This document shows positions 34,028-44,795 of a stretch of DNA of 64,000 nt, piece by piece. Origin of the DNA: Chamaelirium japonicum (taxonomy: Eukaryota; Streptophyta; Magnoliopsida; Liliales; Melanthiaceae); the NCBI GenBank assembly GCA_947650365.1, contig OX393551.1, positions 66,847,406 through 66,911,405 of the forward strand, given 5' to 3'. Numbering within the stretch: position 1 is the first letter of the stretch; each line of letters begins with the position of its first letter. A program made the position numbers and the translations under genes. The notes below the pieces were generated by a model. The model searched no databases, was not told where the DNA came from, and saw only the letters and a list, made by a program, of their open reading frames with translations.

Positions 34028-35481
34028 TGTGGAGAGGGATCGAGGTTAATCCCTACCAAGTCAGGGCAATATTCGAGATGCCATCTACTTAGTCGAATAA
34101 AGATAAAACGATAATTCGCTCAAACAAGGGTTGGAGTCATGGGCTTCAACAGAGTGATATGGCAATCAATGATTGAACCATAGTGCAATATCATAAAATA
34201 AATAAGAAAAAAAAAAAAAGAAGAGCCTTTATGTATCCGATGACCAATGGGATATTGATATATCATCATTGATCTGTATGATAGTTAAGTATGATCCAAT
34301 CAGTGATTGCCACATTAGCTTATTGAAGCCCATGGCTTCAACATCTGTTGGAGTGAAGTATTTGTTCATAAAGTTATAGGTTACGGGTAGTGAAACCGAA
34401 CCCGACCCATTGCCACACCTAAGCATGCCTCATTTTTCAATTATAACACAAAAATAATTCGGTACACAAAACTCATTTTTTTTCATTTTATTGGCGGTCA
34501 TGCATGACGACAATCGTCTCCGTTGATTCATCGCCGCTGCCCTGCATGACGACGATCATCACCGTTGACTCGTCTATTGGATTTCAACGGCTGAGATTAT
34601 TTAGAGTGACCGCATACGACCTTATCTTTGATAATTTAAATCATCCAAGACTCTATAGACAGTCAACCGCCTTCTAGAAAACGAGAGTCAGGGGACGACG
34701 ACTGACTAAACCCGGTCCGATCGGGTCGGGTCTATTCTCGCTGAACCCTGCTTTCCGATTCCGGTCTATTCTGGTTGAGTTCCACTCCTCTACGGTTCGC
34801 CCATTCCCTCGGTTGGAGACGTGGCGGAAATCACAGCTGTCCGATGGAATGCGATACAGCTCTCGGGATAACTCGTTCTGGCCGGTTTGGGTACGTCAGC
34901 ATCACGCGGGTCCACGTAATCAACCTACGTCAGCGCTGGCGCAATGTATATTCCCTTCTCCATCGCCAAATTCCCGAAACTGACACTGCTTTCTGAAACT
35001 ATTTACGCCCTGCATCACCCTTTGGTCCAGAGTCGTAACCCGCTGGCTCCACCATCCTGTTTTCCATCTTCATCGGGCCATCCTGACTTGTCATATAATC
35101 ACAGCCGTTGTTTTGCACTCGTTACACCCGATAAATCGCACTAAGTCCAATCGGCAGGTAAATAAGGGCGTGATCAGGTGCCACGTTAGGATGGCCCAAT
35201 GAAGAGGGAAAATGGATGGTTGAATAGCAGTTCTTTTAGCCAAGATGATGCCAAAGACCAAGGTCGATTTTTTCGAGAGGAGATAGCGCGCGACGAGGGC
35301 GTGTGACGCGTATGGCCGCGCGTGTGGCCCCCCATCACGAACGCGGCTTGACCGTCAACGTCTCCGCTTAAAAGCAACTGTTTTTTTTTTTTTGGTTATT
35401 AACGTTAGCCCCTTCAAATATTTTTTTTTTAATAACAAAAAATTTTATATAATAATTTTATTCCTATAGAATCTCTGCGAT
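34028..35481. other. Intergenic, no gene seen
   Basis: Mixed sequence. A small direct repeat (GCATGACGACAATCGTC/GCATGACGACGATCATC) lies at 34500-34560. No protein-like frame and no recognisable element. Confidence 0.5.
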
Positions 35482-36029
35482 TAGAGGTGACAATGGATCA
35501 GGTTCGCATCGGACCCTACCCCTATATGGCAAGGTCCATACTCGACCCATACCCATTTGGTTAGAACAGGGTCTTTATTCGATCCATTTCCAATCGGATT
35601 TCGAGTTTTGGTTCGGATTTCGAGTATAAATTTGATATAATTTTTTCTTAATATATTTAATTATTTGAGAAGAAAAGGCAAGATATCACATTGAAATGTT
35701 ATGAAGCTCCTATGGTTTCTGATTACAGTGATTTTAGCAGAATATAAGTTTAGGTACGGATATGAGTTCGGTCTGATTTTGGGTATATGACCATGAGTTT
35801 GGAATCAAACTGTATTATCTAATTTAAGCAAGTTAGTGGAACAATTGGGTTTCGTGTATGGGTATCGAGATACCCATATCCATACCCATACCCAAACCCA
35901 AAAGTTAATTGGGTAAAGTTTTTATATCTATATCCTATCCCAATCACGTTTCGGGTATCAAATTTATTCCCATACCTAATGTTTCATATTAGGTTTCGAT
36001 TGGATTTTTGGAGTCCATTGCCACCCTTA
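35482..36029. mobile_element. hAT-type miniature element, older copy
   Basis: Starts TAGAGGTGACAATGG and ends ATTGCCACCCTTA, matching the ends of the 39561 element. The interior has ATACCCATATCCATACCC-type repeats and complements. The flanking 8-bp repeat is weak (TCTGCGAT/TATGCTGT), in keeping with age. Confidence 0.6.
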
Positions 36030-36680
36030 TATGCTGTCCTCCATGTATGGTGTCGAACTTACCCGATCGGTAACAAACGTTCAGAATCCAAACCCAAGTC
36101 ATTCGGATCATCTTGTGCAACCACATAACTATAATCCCTCCACCCCATACATGAACTCTATGACCGGAGCTCGTCCGACTTGATACCTTTACAAGGGAGC
36201 TAGCACGAACTCTCCCTTTTTTTTCTATATTTATTTTAAGCGCCCAACTTAAACCCTTACACTAGTTTAACCCGACCCTTAACCTAACCCCTCCGACACA
36301 AACCGCGGTTACCGCGGTACGGATACGGTGGACACGTGGCCCGAGAAACGCGGTTTCTTCCCACCGCCTTAATAAATGCCGGGCGCCAGTCCCAGTCCTC
36401 CTTTACAAAAGCTCACACCCACTCGCCCTCCCTTGAGCTCCCCCCCTATGCCTTCTCTCTCTAGAGCCTGCTCCGAGGGATTTTTTTCCGGCGGCTTCTG
36501 AACTGCGGAGATCGATCTCCGGCGGGATCTGCTCGGGGCCGTTGATTGTTCCGGTGGGCTCTTAGCGCCAAGGGATCGAAGTCTTGGGAGAATTCGTTAT
36601 AGTTGCTTCCCGCCGATTGTTTCCGATTCAAATATTGCTTTGAAACCCTATAGGAAAGAGGAGATCGATAACATCGAGAG
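36030..36680 (+). promoter_or_regulatory. Upstream region and leader of the VQ gene
   Basis: The last ~330 bp become GC-rich. A TATA-like TTAATAAATG lies near 36368, followed by CTTTACAAAAGCTCACACCC, so transcription could start near 36400 with a ~280-bp leader. CTCTCTCTAGAG occurs at 36456. Exact elements are inferred. Confidence 0.35.
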
Positions 36681-37340
36681 ATGGAGAATTGCTCGAGCCT
36701 CGATCCCTGGTCGTTCCGCCCGGCCTTCCCGGAGTCATGCTGGATCACGGAAGCCTTCACCAGAGACAACGAGGCACTGACCAAGGCCCTCCGGATCTCC
36801 CTCTCCGATGACTCCTCCGGCTCCGGCCCCGGCCCCATCCCCTCACCCGACGCCCTCTCCGCCGCCACCTCCTCCGCCCTCCACCAACTCATCAAGCCCG
36901 AGCAGGCCGTCTCGGCCGCCGATTCGGGACCGAGGCGCGCGCGCAACCCGGGCCCCTGCCCCCCGACGGGGAAGATCGCGAAGCGGAAGTCGCGCGCGTC
37001 GAAGCGGTCTCCGACGACGTACATCAACGCCGACCCGGCCAACTTCCGGCAGATGGTGCAGCAGGTGACCGGGGCCCGGATCGGCGACCCGAGCCTGCCC
37101 GTCGACCCGCTCTTCAAGCCGGAGCCGCAGCGGCTCGGGGCGAGCCGGGCGGCCCTGCAGCAGGGCTGCCTGCCCACGCTGGACACGTCGGCTTTCCTGC
37201 TGGACCGGGCTTCCGCGGCTTTGGCGGAGGGATCCGAAGCCCACGCCTCATATGCGGCGGCGGCGGTGGTCGACGGCCCGGCGTTCGACTTCGAGTCCTT
37301 CCCCATCTTTCCGACGCTCGAGTCATGGGGGGTGATGTGA
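36681..37340 (+). CDS. VQ-motif protein (calmodulin-binding VQ15-like)
   Basis: An intronless gene of 219 residues, usual for plant VQ proteins. The VQ motif FRQMVQQVTG is at residues 122-131 within SPTTYINADPANFRQMVQQV-type context. A basic nuclear-localisation-like stretch, KIAKRKSRASKR, lies at 98-109. The N-terminal block SCWITEAFTRDNEALTKALR (19-38) resembles Arabidopsis VQ15/CAMBP25 and relatives, which are nuclear, bind calmodulin and act in osmotic-stress responses. Other VQ proteins bind WRKY factors; which partner applies here is inference. The tail has FDFESFPIFPTLESW. Codons are very G/C-rich at third positions. A partial copy of its own 3' end follows directly. The opposite-strand open frame is a shadow. 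Confidence 0.92.
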   Translation: MENCSSLDPWSFRPAFPESCWITEAFTRDNEALTKALRISLSDDSSGSGPGPIPSPDALSAATSSALHQLIKPEQAVSAADSGPRRARNPGPCPPTGKIAKRKSRASKRSPTTYINADPANFRQMVQQVTGARIGDPSLPVDPLFKPEPQRLGASRAALQQGCLPTLDTSAFLLDRASAALAEGSEAHASYAAAAVVDGPAFDFESFPIFPTLESWGVM

Positions 37341-37491
37341 GGGCAAAGAGGGAAGCCGAGGAAATGGCGGAGGGATCCGGAGCCCACGCCTCAAGTGGGG
37401 CGGCGGTCGACGGCCCGGCGGTCGACTTCGACTCCTTCCCCCATCTTTCCGGCGCTCGGGTGATGCGAGGGCAAAGAGGGAAACCGCGGAA
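37222..37491 (+). repeat. Tandem duplication of the VQ gene's 3' end
   Basis: Copy 1 (about 37222-37363) is the last ~40 codons plus the sequence just after the stop. Copy 2 (about 37365-37491) repeats it, including TGGCGGAGGGATCCGGAGCC, GTCGACGGCCCGGCGGTCGA and GAGGGCAAAGAGGGA. Copy 2 can still be read as protein-like sequence (AVDFDSFPHLSGA), but lies beyond the gene's stop. Confidence 0.9.
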
Positions 37492-38248
37492 AAAAAATCT
37501 ACGTACTTTTTTTTTTCTTTCCCACGCTTTGTTTTTTTAGCCAACGTCCGATGCGGATCGTATGGACGTGGTTTTGTACAGAGCATGACCTGTTGCCCCG
37601 CACGTGGTTACGCGCCTTGTAGCCGTGTGGGGCCCGCCGTCCGAATTTTTATTTTTTTTAATGTATTTATTGTTGGCTCGCTTTTGTATCCTTATATGGT
37701 AGCTTGTGTAATTCTTCTACTCATTCCAAAACCATTAGCTTCATACTTTAGTTAAGATGGGTCCCTATCAACTTTGTCGATTTAATTGATGGCTTTTTAT
37801 TTCCAAAACCATATGATTTTTTAAATTAGGAAATTCAGTACAATTATTTAATTGATTCTTCTCCGAACACGCCAACGAGGCGATAAATCAGGAAAAAGTA
37901 GTCGTCGAGAAAATAGATCGTTCCTGCAGTGCGAGCTTCGTCACAGCATCGGCACAGGAATCGCAGTCCTGCCTAACATGAGCGAAGCTGTAAGAGATGA
38001 TTCCACGAGAAGTGAGCCTTCGGATGTGTATCCGCCCGGCATGAGTTGAATCAAGACTTGGTTGTCACTCTCAACGACAACAGAGGGAGCTGGAGCTGTG
38101 AGACTAAGGAGAGGTGGACGCATCTGAAGGATTGCCCTGACTTCAATTCCGATGGCTTTGCATGTTCCAAAAACCTTTCCTTCAGATAAGATACGAGCCC
38201 TCGAACCAGTGAAGGAGCCAGGAATTCACTCTATGGGGGCATAAATTC

Positions 38249-38305
<57 letters not shown>

Positions 38306-38568
38306 ATTTTGGCATACATGCACCTTGCCTCTTTTTTTTTTTTGGAGGGGAGGGGGAGGACTCATGTCATCGCCTGGTCGGGGGTAAGGAACAGACCGCC
38401 ATTTTCGACCACGTGTTTCACGTCGAGGAGACACGAATGGAGCCTCGAGAATACGAGAATGGTCGTGCGATGCAACCCATGTGCGAGATTGCGATCTACA
38501 AGCACTACAAGCCTGCGAGGTATGGAGATGGGATGAAAGAGATGAATAAGTTTTTTTTTTTTTTTTGT
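37492..38568. other. Downstream of the VQ gene, no further gene
   Basis: T-rich at 37505-37540, then mixed. A (GA)n run spans 38251-38304 and a T run lies at 38330-38342. No protein-like frame is found. Confidence 0.55.
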
Positions 38569-38820
38569 TAAATTACACTTTGCCCCCCTGAAGTTTAGCT
38601 CAAAAACACTTAACCTCCCTATAGTTTATTTTGTTCCAAATTGCTCCTAAAGTTTGAAAATGCTAGCACAATACCCCTCCCTTCTGTCAACTACTTAATT
38701 TTCTCATTTGGTGATTTTTATCTAATCAAAACAGAAATGAGGAAGGCAAAATGTAGCTATTTAACTATAGGGTGGTTAAGTGTTTTTGAGCTAAACTTCA
38801 GAGGAGGCAAGTGTAATTTA
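38569..38820. mobile_element. Foldback MITE, 252 bp
   Basis: Left TAAATTACACTTTGCC and TTTAGCTCAAAAACACTTAA are mirrored at the right by AAGTGTTTTTGAGCTAAACT and GGCAAGTGTAATTTA. It is non-coding. A relative lies at 33642-33879. The target duplication is not clear. Confidence 0.7.
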
Positions 38821-39552
38821 CTCTTTTTGAGCCTTAGTTGGCTCCGCCAATACCTCGAACTATTTCCAATGGGCCGGGTTAGGTCCCTGTATATAGAAGT
38901 GGTCGGATTCTATCAAACACCCATAACTAAATGAGTATGGGCAGGATTCCTCCAACTTCGTCCCTATGAAATTGAAGTTCTTTGGGCCCCACAGAACTGC
39001 CTTTTCAATAACGGTCGCCGGCCACACTCAATTCGTTACCGCCGGGTTTGTCACTGAGGATAGCATGGCCATTGGAAGCTCCGGATCCATTGGGAGTCCG
39101 TCAGAGTAACCGACAGCCCGTCCCGCCCGAATAAAGTGCTCCTCCCGGGTCCCGGGTCCCGGGTCCCGGGTCCCGGGTCCCGGGTCCCGGGCCCCCGGCT
39201 CCACTTCACTAAGGATCCGAGTTTGTTAGAGAGTTGGCAGAAGTTCGAGCGAGCACCAGAGGATCTGGACCCACCATCGCGATGGGTTCTGTAGGAAACC
39301 CAAGCAAGCTTCGAAATAGTAGTCCACGTGGTCCGTCTATCCACTAAATACCCGACCAAAAAGACCAACGCACCCTTCGATATTTACCATAATTATAAAA
39401 GTTACCAACGCGTCTAACTAGGATTTGAAATTATAGACCCCGATATAATGTCTATTATTTTACTGTAACCCGTTTGGCTATGCATTTATTTTATTAGACT
39501 TTGCTTTATATTTTTAGATTAGTTAATGATTTCATTTTTAGTTATAACCTAG
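38821..39552. other. Intergenic with a 7-bp tandem repeat
   Basis: At 39144-39192 the unit CCCGGGT is repeated about seven times. No gene is seen on either strand. Confidence 0.6.
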
Positions 39553-39560
39553 CTTGTAAG

Positions 39561-39997
39561 TAGGAGTGGCAATCCTTGACCCGACCCGCCAACCCGACCC
39601 GAAGTTGGCGGGTTTGGGTTTGGCCTAAACGGGTTCGGGTCATAGACAGGTTGACCCGATTGACCCGTTTATTTAATGGGTCGGGTTCGGATTTGTACTT
39701 ATAACCCAATTGACCCAGACTTGACCCGTTTACCAAATAGGCCGTGTCAACCAGACCCAACCCGAGCCAACCCGAACCAACCTGACCCAACCCGGACCAA
39801 TCCGATCCATCTTGACCCAACAAGACCGGACCTATTTAGAAAACGGGTTTAACAGGTCAGGTCGGGTCAACCCGTTTATTAGACGGGTTGTGTTTGGGTT
39901 TAAGTTTTTGACCCGTTTATGAAACGGGTCGGGTTTAGGTTGGGTGTTTTGCCCTTATACCTATGTCTCAACCCGACCCGACCCATTGCCACCCCTA
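39561..39997. mobile_element. hAT-type miniature element, 437 bp, perfect target duplication
   Basis: Starts TAGGAGTGGCAAT and ends ATTGCCACCCCTA, flanked by the exact 8-bp repeat CTTGTAAG (39553-39560 and 39998-40005). The interior consists of GACCCGACCC, AACCCGAACC and their complements, giving a strong hairpin. It is non-coding, and the 8-bp target points to hAT. It closely matches 59128-59514. Confidence 0.9.
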
Positions 39998-40504
39998 CTT
40001 GTAAGGGTGTTTTGCCTTTTTCTTTCTTTTTTTTTCCTTGTGATTCTTTGGTCATTAGGGTTTGCTAACGAAGTGTGTCATCATTGAGGGGAAGACATCC
40101 GGCTTCGGTCAAAATCTCGGTTACTCGTGCATTGTTTGTGATCCCTTCAGCGACGACGAAGTGATAACGATGATGACAAGTGATACAAGTCAACACAGGA
40201 TTTGAACATTCAGCCTCTGTTACACTAAGTCACATACTAAACCACTCAAACCACTTAATTGGTTATATCTAGGTCTTGAGGGCTATTAGATGTAGTGTGT
40301 TAGTATTCTATTAGTCCCACCTCGGTTGTGGTAACGTAATGGTGTGCGTTCTCTCTCTATATAAAGAGAGGCAGTCTAATGTAATGTTAATGAGATTGAT
40401 GTGATAATACAATGAGTTTTTCTCCCTGAACTTATTCTATCCCCCTCTCTCTTCGTAATATGGTATCAGAGCCAACTTTTCTGGCCTAGGGTTTCAAAGA
40501 CCCT

Positions 40505-42725
40505 TGTAGACACACGAATTTCGTCGGACCCGAACCCGACTTACGTGTGCCGACGCAGATGCAAACCCGACACGCAGACCCGACTCGCACCTGGCAAAGA
40601 GGAGCGGACCCCATGCGCCAAGGGGGGCCGGCCCCTACTAGGGTCCGGACCCCATGGGGCCGGCCCCTACTAGGACCCGAGCCACATGGGGCCGGCCCTA
40701 GTAGGACCCGAACCCCATGGGGGGCCGGCCGGCCCTGCAAGGAAAGGAAAGAAAAAGGAAAGAAAAGAAAAGAAAGAAAAGAAAGGAAAGAAAAGAAAAG
40801 GAAAGAAAAGAAAAGGAAAGAAAAGAAAGAAAATGAAAGAAATACCGCCATGCGCGGGGGGAGGTAGCGTATGACGTCTGCACACACGCAGATCTGCGCC
40901 GATCCCTCGATCCGACGTACAAGACGAAGCGCCCGATCGCCATCGATTTCGTGCGCAAAATCCAGCCATAATTGCACCCGCCAGAAAAGGAAAACAACTA
41001 AATGTTATTCCCCTCATCAATGGATGAATAAAATCCGGGTAATTATGAGAGAGATACAAAAGGGATTTAAAATTAAAAAGTTCCCATATCTCTCTCCCCA
41101 CCTCTTTGCCTATAAATAGAGGGAGTGGGGGAAGGAAAAAATGGTCGAGAAATTGAAGACAAAACGCCAGAGCTCTGCAGAAGAGGAGACGTTTCTTCAT
41201 CGACCCAAGGCTTCACGAGGCACAGTCAAGCCTGTCCCGAGGGATCGGCTTACTGAAAGTCCTCATCAACGTGAAGACCCTTGCACACGAAGATCATCCC
41301 TTCGACTCCGTGCACGAAGAAGAAAGCTCGGAGAAGAAGAACCCTTCGACTCCGAAGACGCCAGAAGCAAAGGCCGGAGAAGAATAGGAGCGGCACTACC
41401 CCGTCGTCTCCAACAAGCTTCGACTCCGATCAAGCCCAAAAGCCCGGAGAAGAAGAGGAGCGGCACTACCCCGTCGTCTCCAACAAGCTTCGACTCCGAT
41501 CAAGCCCAAAAGCCCGGAGAAGAAGAGGAGCGGCACTACCCCGTCGTCTCCAACAAGCTTCGACTCCGATCAAGCCCAAAAGCCCGGAGAAGAAGAGGAG
41601 CGGCACTACCCCGTCGTCTCCAACAAGCCTTCGACTCCGATCAAGCCCAAAAGCCCGGAGAAGAAGAGGAGCGGCACTACCCCGTCGTCTCCAACAAATC
41701 CTCGATCCCGATCAAGCCCCAAAGCCCGGAGGAGAGAAGCGAAGCGTCATCACCCCGTCGTCTTCGACTAACACCTGCGCCATCCACGAAGAAGAAAGCC
41801 TGGAGCAGATCGTCTGAAGCGTCGCTACCCCGTCGTCTTCATCAACAAAAGCCGACGCTACAACCGTCGCACGGAGACCGTCGCTACCCTCGTCGTCTTC
41901 ATCAACAAAAGCCGACGCCACAACCGTCGCACGGAGATCGGTGCTACCCCCACCATCTTCGAAAGCATTCTTCGACTCCGATCACGCCAAAGAAGCCCGG
42001 AGAAGAAGAGAAGTCCAGTCGATACGTAAACCGTCGAAGCACCGGAGAAGTGGCCCACGTCGTTCGAAGAAGAAGATCGAGTTGACGCCAAAGCTAAAGC
42101 CAACGCAAGAAGCCAAAGCAAAGCCCCAGTAAAGCCCGCGCCAAAGCAACGCAAGTGCCAAAGCCAAGCGACTACGCCGGCCACGAGCAAAAGCACCGCA
42201 CGTTCTAGCCGATACGACGCGAAGTCCGGAAGAACGAAAGCATCGCAAGTCTCTCCCAGCTACGTCCAAGTGCAAGCGCCGAAGCAAAGCAAAAGCCAGA
42301 GCCACGCCGGAGCAAAGCCAAAGCCAACGCCAAAAGCTAGATCGACGCCGCGAACCGACGATCAAGGACACCGAGGTCAAGCAAGGAACGAGGAAGACGC
42401 GAAGACTGAGGAACGAAGCCGAAAACCCCCTAGCCGAGAAAGCGCGAAGCACGGAAGGGACAAAGCAACGGTGGACATTCCTTAGCCTCTCCAAAACCCT
42501 CTCCCTGTAAAACCCCTGTCCTGGGCAGCCCCTTCAGAGCTCTCGCACGAACACCACGTGGAGACGCGGATCAAAGGGATCCCCCAGAAGATCTTTCCCA
42601 CAATCCCCTGATCAAAACTCACCGCAACCCGGACTCGCTACACCCGAGCAACCCGGGTCCCGGCCACAATTGTAATCTCGTGTGATTCGCAATAAAGACG
42701 ACCCGCGCTTTTTTCCGCGTCCACA
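40505..42725 (+). mobile_element. Solo LTR, 2.2 kb, with 5-bp target duplication
   Basis: Starts TGTAGACACACG and ends TTTTTCCGCGTCCACA, flanked by the direct repeat ACCCT (40500-40504 and 42726-42730). It is the same family as 2710-4651: shared TATA region GCCTATAAATAGAGGGAG (41110), shared GATCCCTCGATCCGACG (40900), shared tail with CAATAAAGACGACCCG (42690). Internal tandem repeats are family-specific. It inserted 44 bp inside the 5' end of the smaller LTR element. No interior remains. Long open frames within it are by-products of repeat composition. Confidence 0.9.
41381..41750. repeat. 70-bp tandem repeat, five near-identical copies
   Basis: The unit includes CCGTCGTCTCCAACAAGCTT and CGACTCCGATCAAGCCCAAA with a period of 70 bp (71 in one copy). 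Copies are almost identical, which indicates recent expansion within the solo LTR. Related 60-bp units follow at 41837-41960. Confidence 0.95.
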
Positions 42726-43824
42726 ACCCTATATCTAGCCTCGGTCTCCCCGGTCGCCACGAGCGACCTTGGGATGGCCTGGTATAGTTAATTTTTTTTA
42801 CATGTGTCCTTTCTCTCTTCTTTGTGTCTCTCCCTTCCTCTCTCTAGGTTATGCCAGTACCCTGACGGTCGCACGACCTGACGGCCTAATCGCCGGCATC
42901 CCGCCGTCCCACACCCACCGCCCGAGCAGGTTCTGTTGGTGCCCCGCCATCCGAGTGCCGCGCTGACCGGCCATCCACCTCCAAAGGCCCATCGCTGATG
43001 CACGTTGATCTGTCGCTCGGCCCTGCATCCTTGCCACCGGCCGCCGCCTGTGCTCCACATCTGGGCCGCTAGAAGGAACCCACACGGGGGGAGGGTCGGA
43101 TCCCTCCCTCGTCGTGCGCAAGAAGAAGCTCGTGGGGGGGGAGTCGGATTCCCCTCGTCGCCGGCCACGGCCCTCGCCGCTACCGCACGCCGGCCCTGCG
43201 CTCGCCGGCCCGCCGGATAGTCGCTCGCCGTCGAGCCTGGGCACCCTGCGCCAGAGGGGCGCCGACCTCCTTCCCTCGCGCCGGTGCTCTAATTTTCTCT
43301 CCTGTCTCCGGATCTCTCGCTCTCTCCCGGTTTTCCCTCTCGTCTCTCTCTCGATTTCTCTCTCTTTCCTTATCTCCTCTCTCTCTCTCATCCGAACATC
43401 TCTCATCCGAATCATAGCCGACCGGATTTCATATCTCTCTTCTTTCCTTTCTATCTCTCTCTCTCTTTAGCTGATCACAGCCGTCCTTATCTAAACTGAA
43501 TCACAGCCATCCCTCATTTTCTCTCTTTTATTCTCTTCTTTCTCTATATAACTAATCACTACCATTCGATTTGCATCGGACAGCTCTACACTCGATCCGA
43601 CCCGGTGAACCCCTTTTGAGTTTGAGCCCGTAACTATGTCGTACACTATCTTGCCCTCGCTGCAAGTAGGAGTTCCGGCCATTCCATACCTGGCCGGCTC
43701 TTCGCAACCGCTTCTGCACTTGTGCCTTTTTGCCTTGCGCTCTCCCAGCAGCCTGCACTTTGTCAACCCGCCTTGCACCCTGTGCCCTTGTGCTTTATCG
43801 GACCATCTGATCTTCTTCTCTTGT

Positions 43825-44155
43825 CGCCTTTCGGGTCCCCTCTCTAGTTCCGGTCACACTTGTCTTGTGCTGGCTTTTGGATCCTCTCTCATTTCGGTCA
43901 CACTTGGCTTGTGCCGGCTTTTGGATCCTCTCTAGTTCTGGTCACACTTGTCTTGTGCCGGCTTTTGAATTTTCTCTCATTCCGATCACACTTGTCTTGT
44001 GCCAGCTTTTGGATCCTCTCTAGTTCCTATCAGACTTGTCTTGTGCCGGCTTTTGGATCCTCTCTCGTTACGGTCACACTTGTCTTATGCCGGCTTTTGG
44101 ATCCTCTCTCGTTCCGGTCATTCTTGCGCCGGCTTTTGGATCCTCTTCCTTTCCT
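43825..44155. repeat. 44-bp tandem repeat, about eight copies
   Basis: The unit contains CGGTCACACTTGTCTTGTGC and GGCTTTTGGATCCTCTCT. It lies in the interior of the 40284-44790 element and reads through in one frame without stops, but the peptide has no known similarity. Confidence 0.9.
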
Positions 44156-44795
44156 TGGTCTTGTGACCCTATCCGATCTACGACTTTACATTCTCTCCTT
44201 CTTCTTTGTCTGTGATGATCGAGATCTTTTAGGCGGTGTTAAGTGCTTGCTTCAACCGGGTGCTTGCCTCCTATGAGGTCTCACGCATCCATACCTTTTC
44301 TTAGCCGCTCTCTTTTTCCTTTCGGCCTCCTTTATTGTCGGTTTTCATCACCGTCGGCTTCTCCGCTCCAATCCTTTGTGCCCATTGCCAATTCCCCCGG
44401 TTGACCTGCTTACAAGTTGGTTGGGTTCCTCCGATTGTGCTGCTTGCAGGTCAATCAGGTTTCCAAGACGATTTGCTCGCAGCTCGTCCTGGCACTATCT
44501 TTTCTTTATAGTATAAAAATTATGGGTTATTTGATGTAATTTTTTTTTTCTTTCTCTTTTCTTTTATTAAGCAAACTGATGTCGGTTTATACCTTACATC
44601 AGTTTGATGGGGGTATTAGATGTAGTATGTTAGTATTCTATTAGTCACACCTCGCTTGTGGTAACGTAATGGTGTGCGTTCTCTCTCTATATAAAGAGAG
44701 GTAGTCTTATGTAATGTTAATGAGATTGATGAGATAATACAAGGAGTTTTTCTCTCCAAACATATTCTCTCTTCCTCTCTCTTCGTAACAAGGAC

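Larger units (their letters stand above)
40284..44790 (+). mobile_element. Non-autonomous LTR retrotransposon (TRIM/LARD type) carrying a nested solo LTR
   Basis: LTRs of 177 bp at 40284-40460 and 44614-44790 differ at about 15 positions (~8%), so it is moderately old. They contain CTCTCTATATAAAGAGAG and end CTTCGTAAYA. A primer binding site, TGGTATCAGAGCC, starts at 40461 and a purine tract, TTTGATGGGGG, ends at 44613. Flanks AGGGC and AGGAC look like the 5-bp target duplication. Without the nested solo LTR (40505-42725) the interior is about 1.9 kb and shows no gag or pol, so it would have depended on other elements. The interior has a 44-bp tandem repeat (43825-44155). Confidence 0.85.

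Noticed and set aside
36461-37387. Long minus-strand open frame opposite the VQ gene
   Set aside because: It is a by-product of the GC-rich VQ coding strand. The peptide has no known domain and plus-strand evidence (VQ motif, conserved N-terminus) is decisive.
41141-42085. 314-codon plus-strand frame rich in Lys, Arg, Ser
   Set aside because: It lies inside a solo LTR and is made of 70-bp and 60-bp tandem repeats; no domain and no similar frame position in the other family member.
41381-44155. CRISPR-like arrays of direct repeats
   Set aside because: The repeats are contiguous tandem units without unique spacers, in a plant genome; minisatellites explain them.
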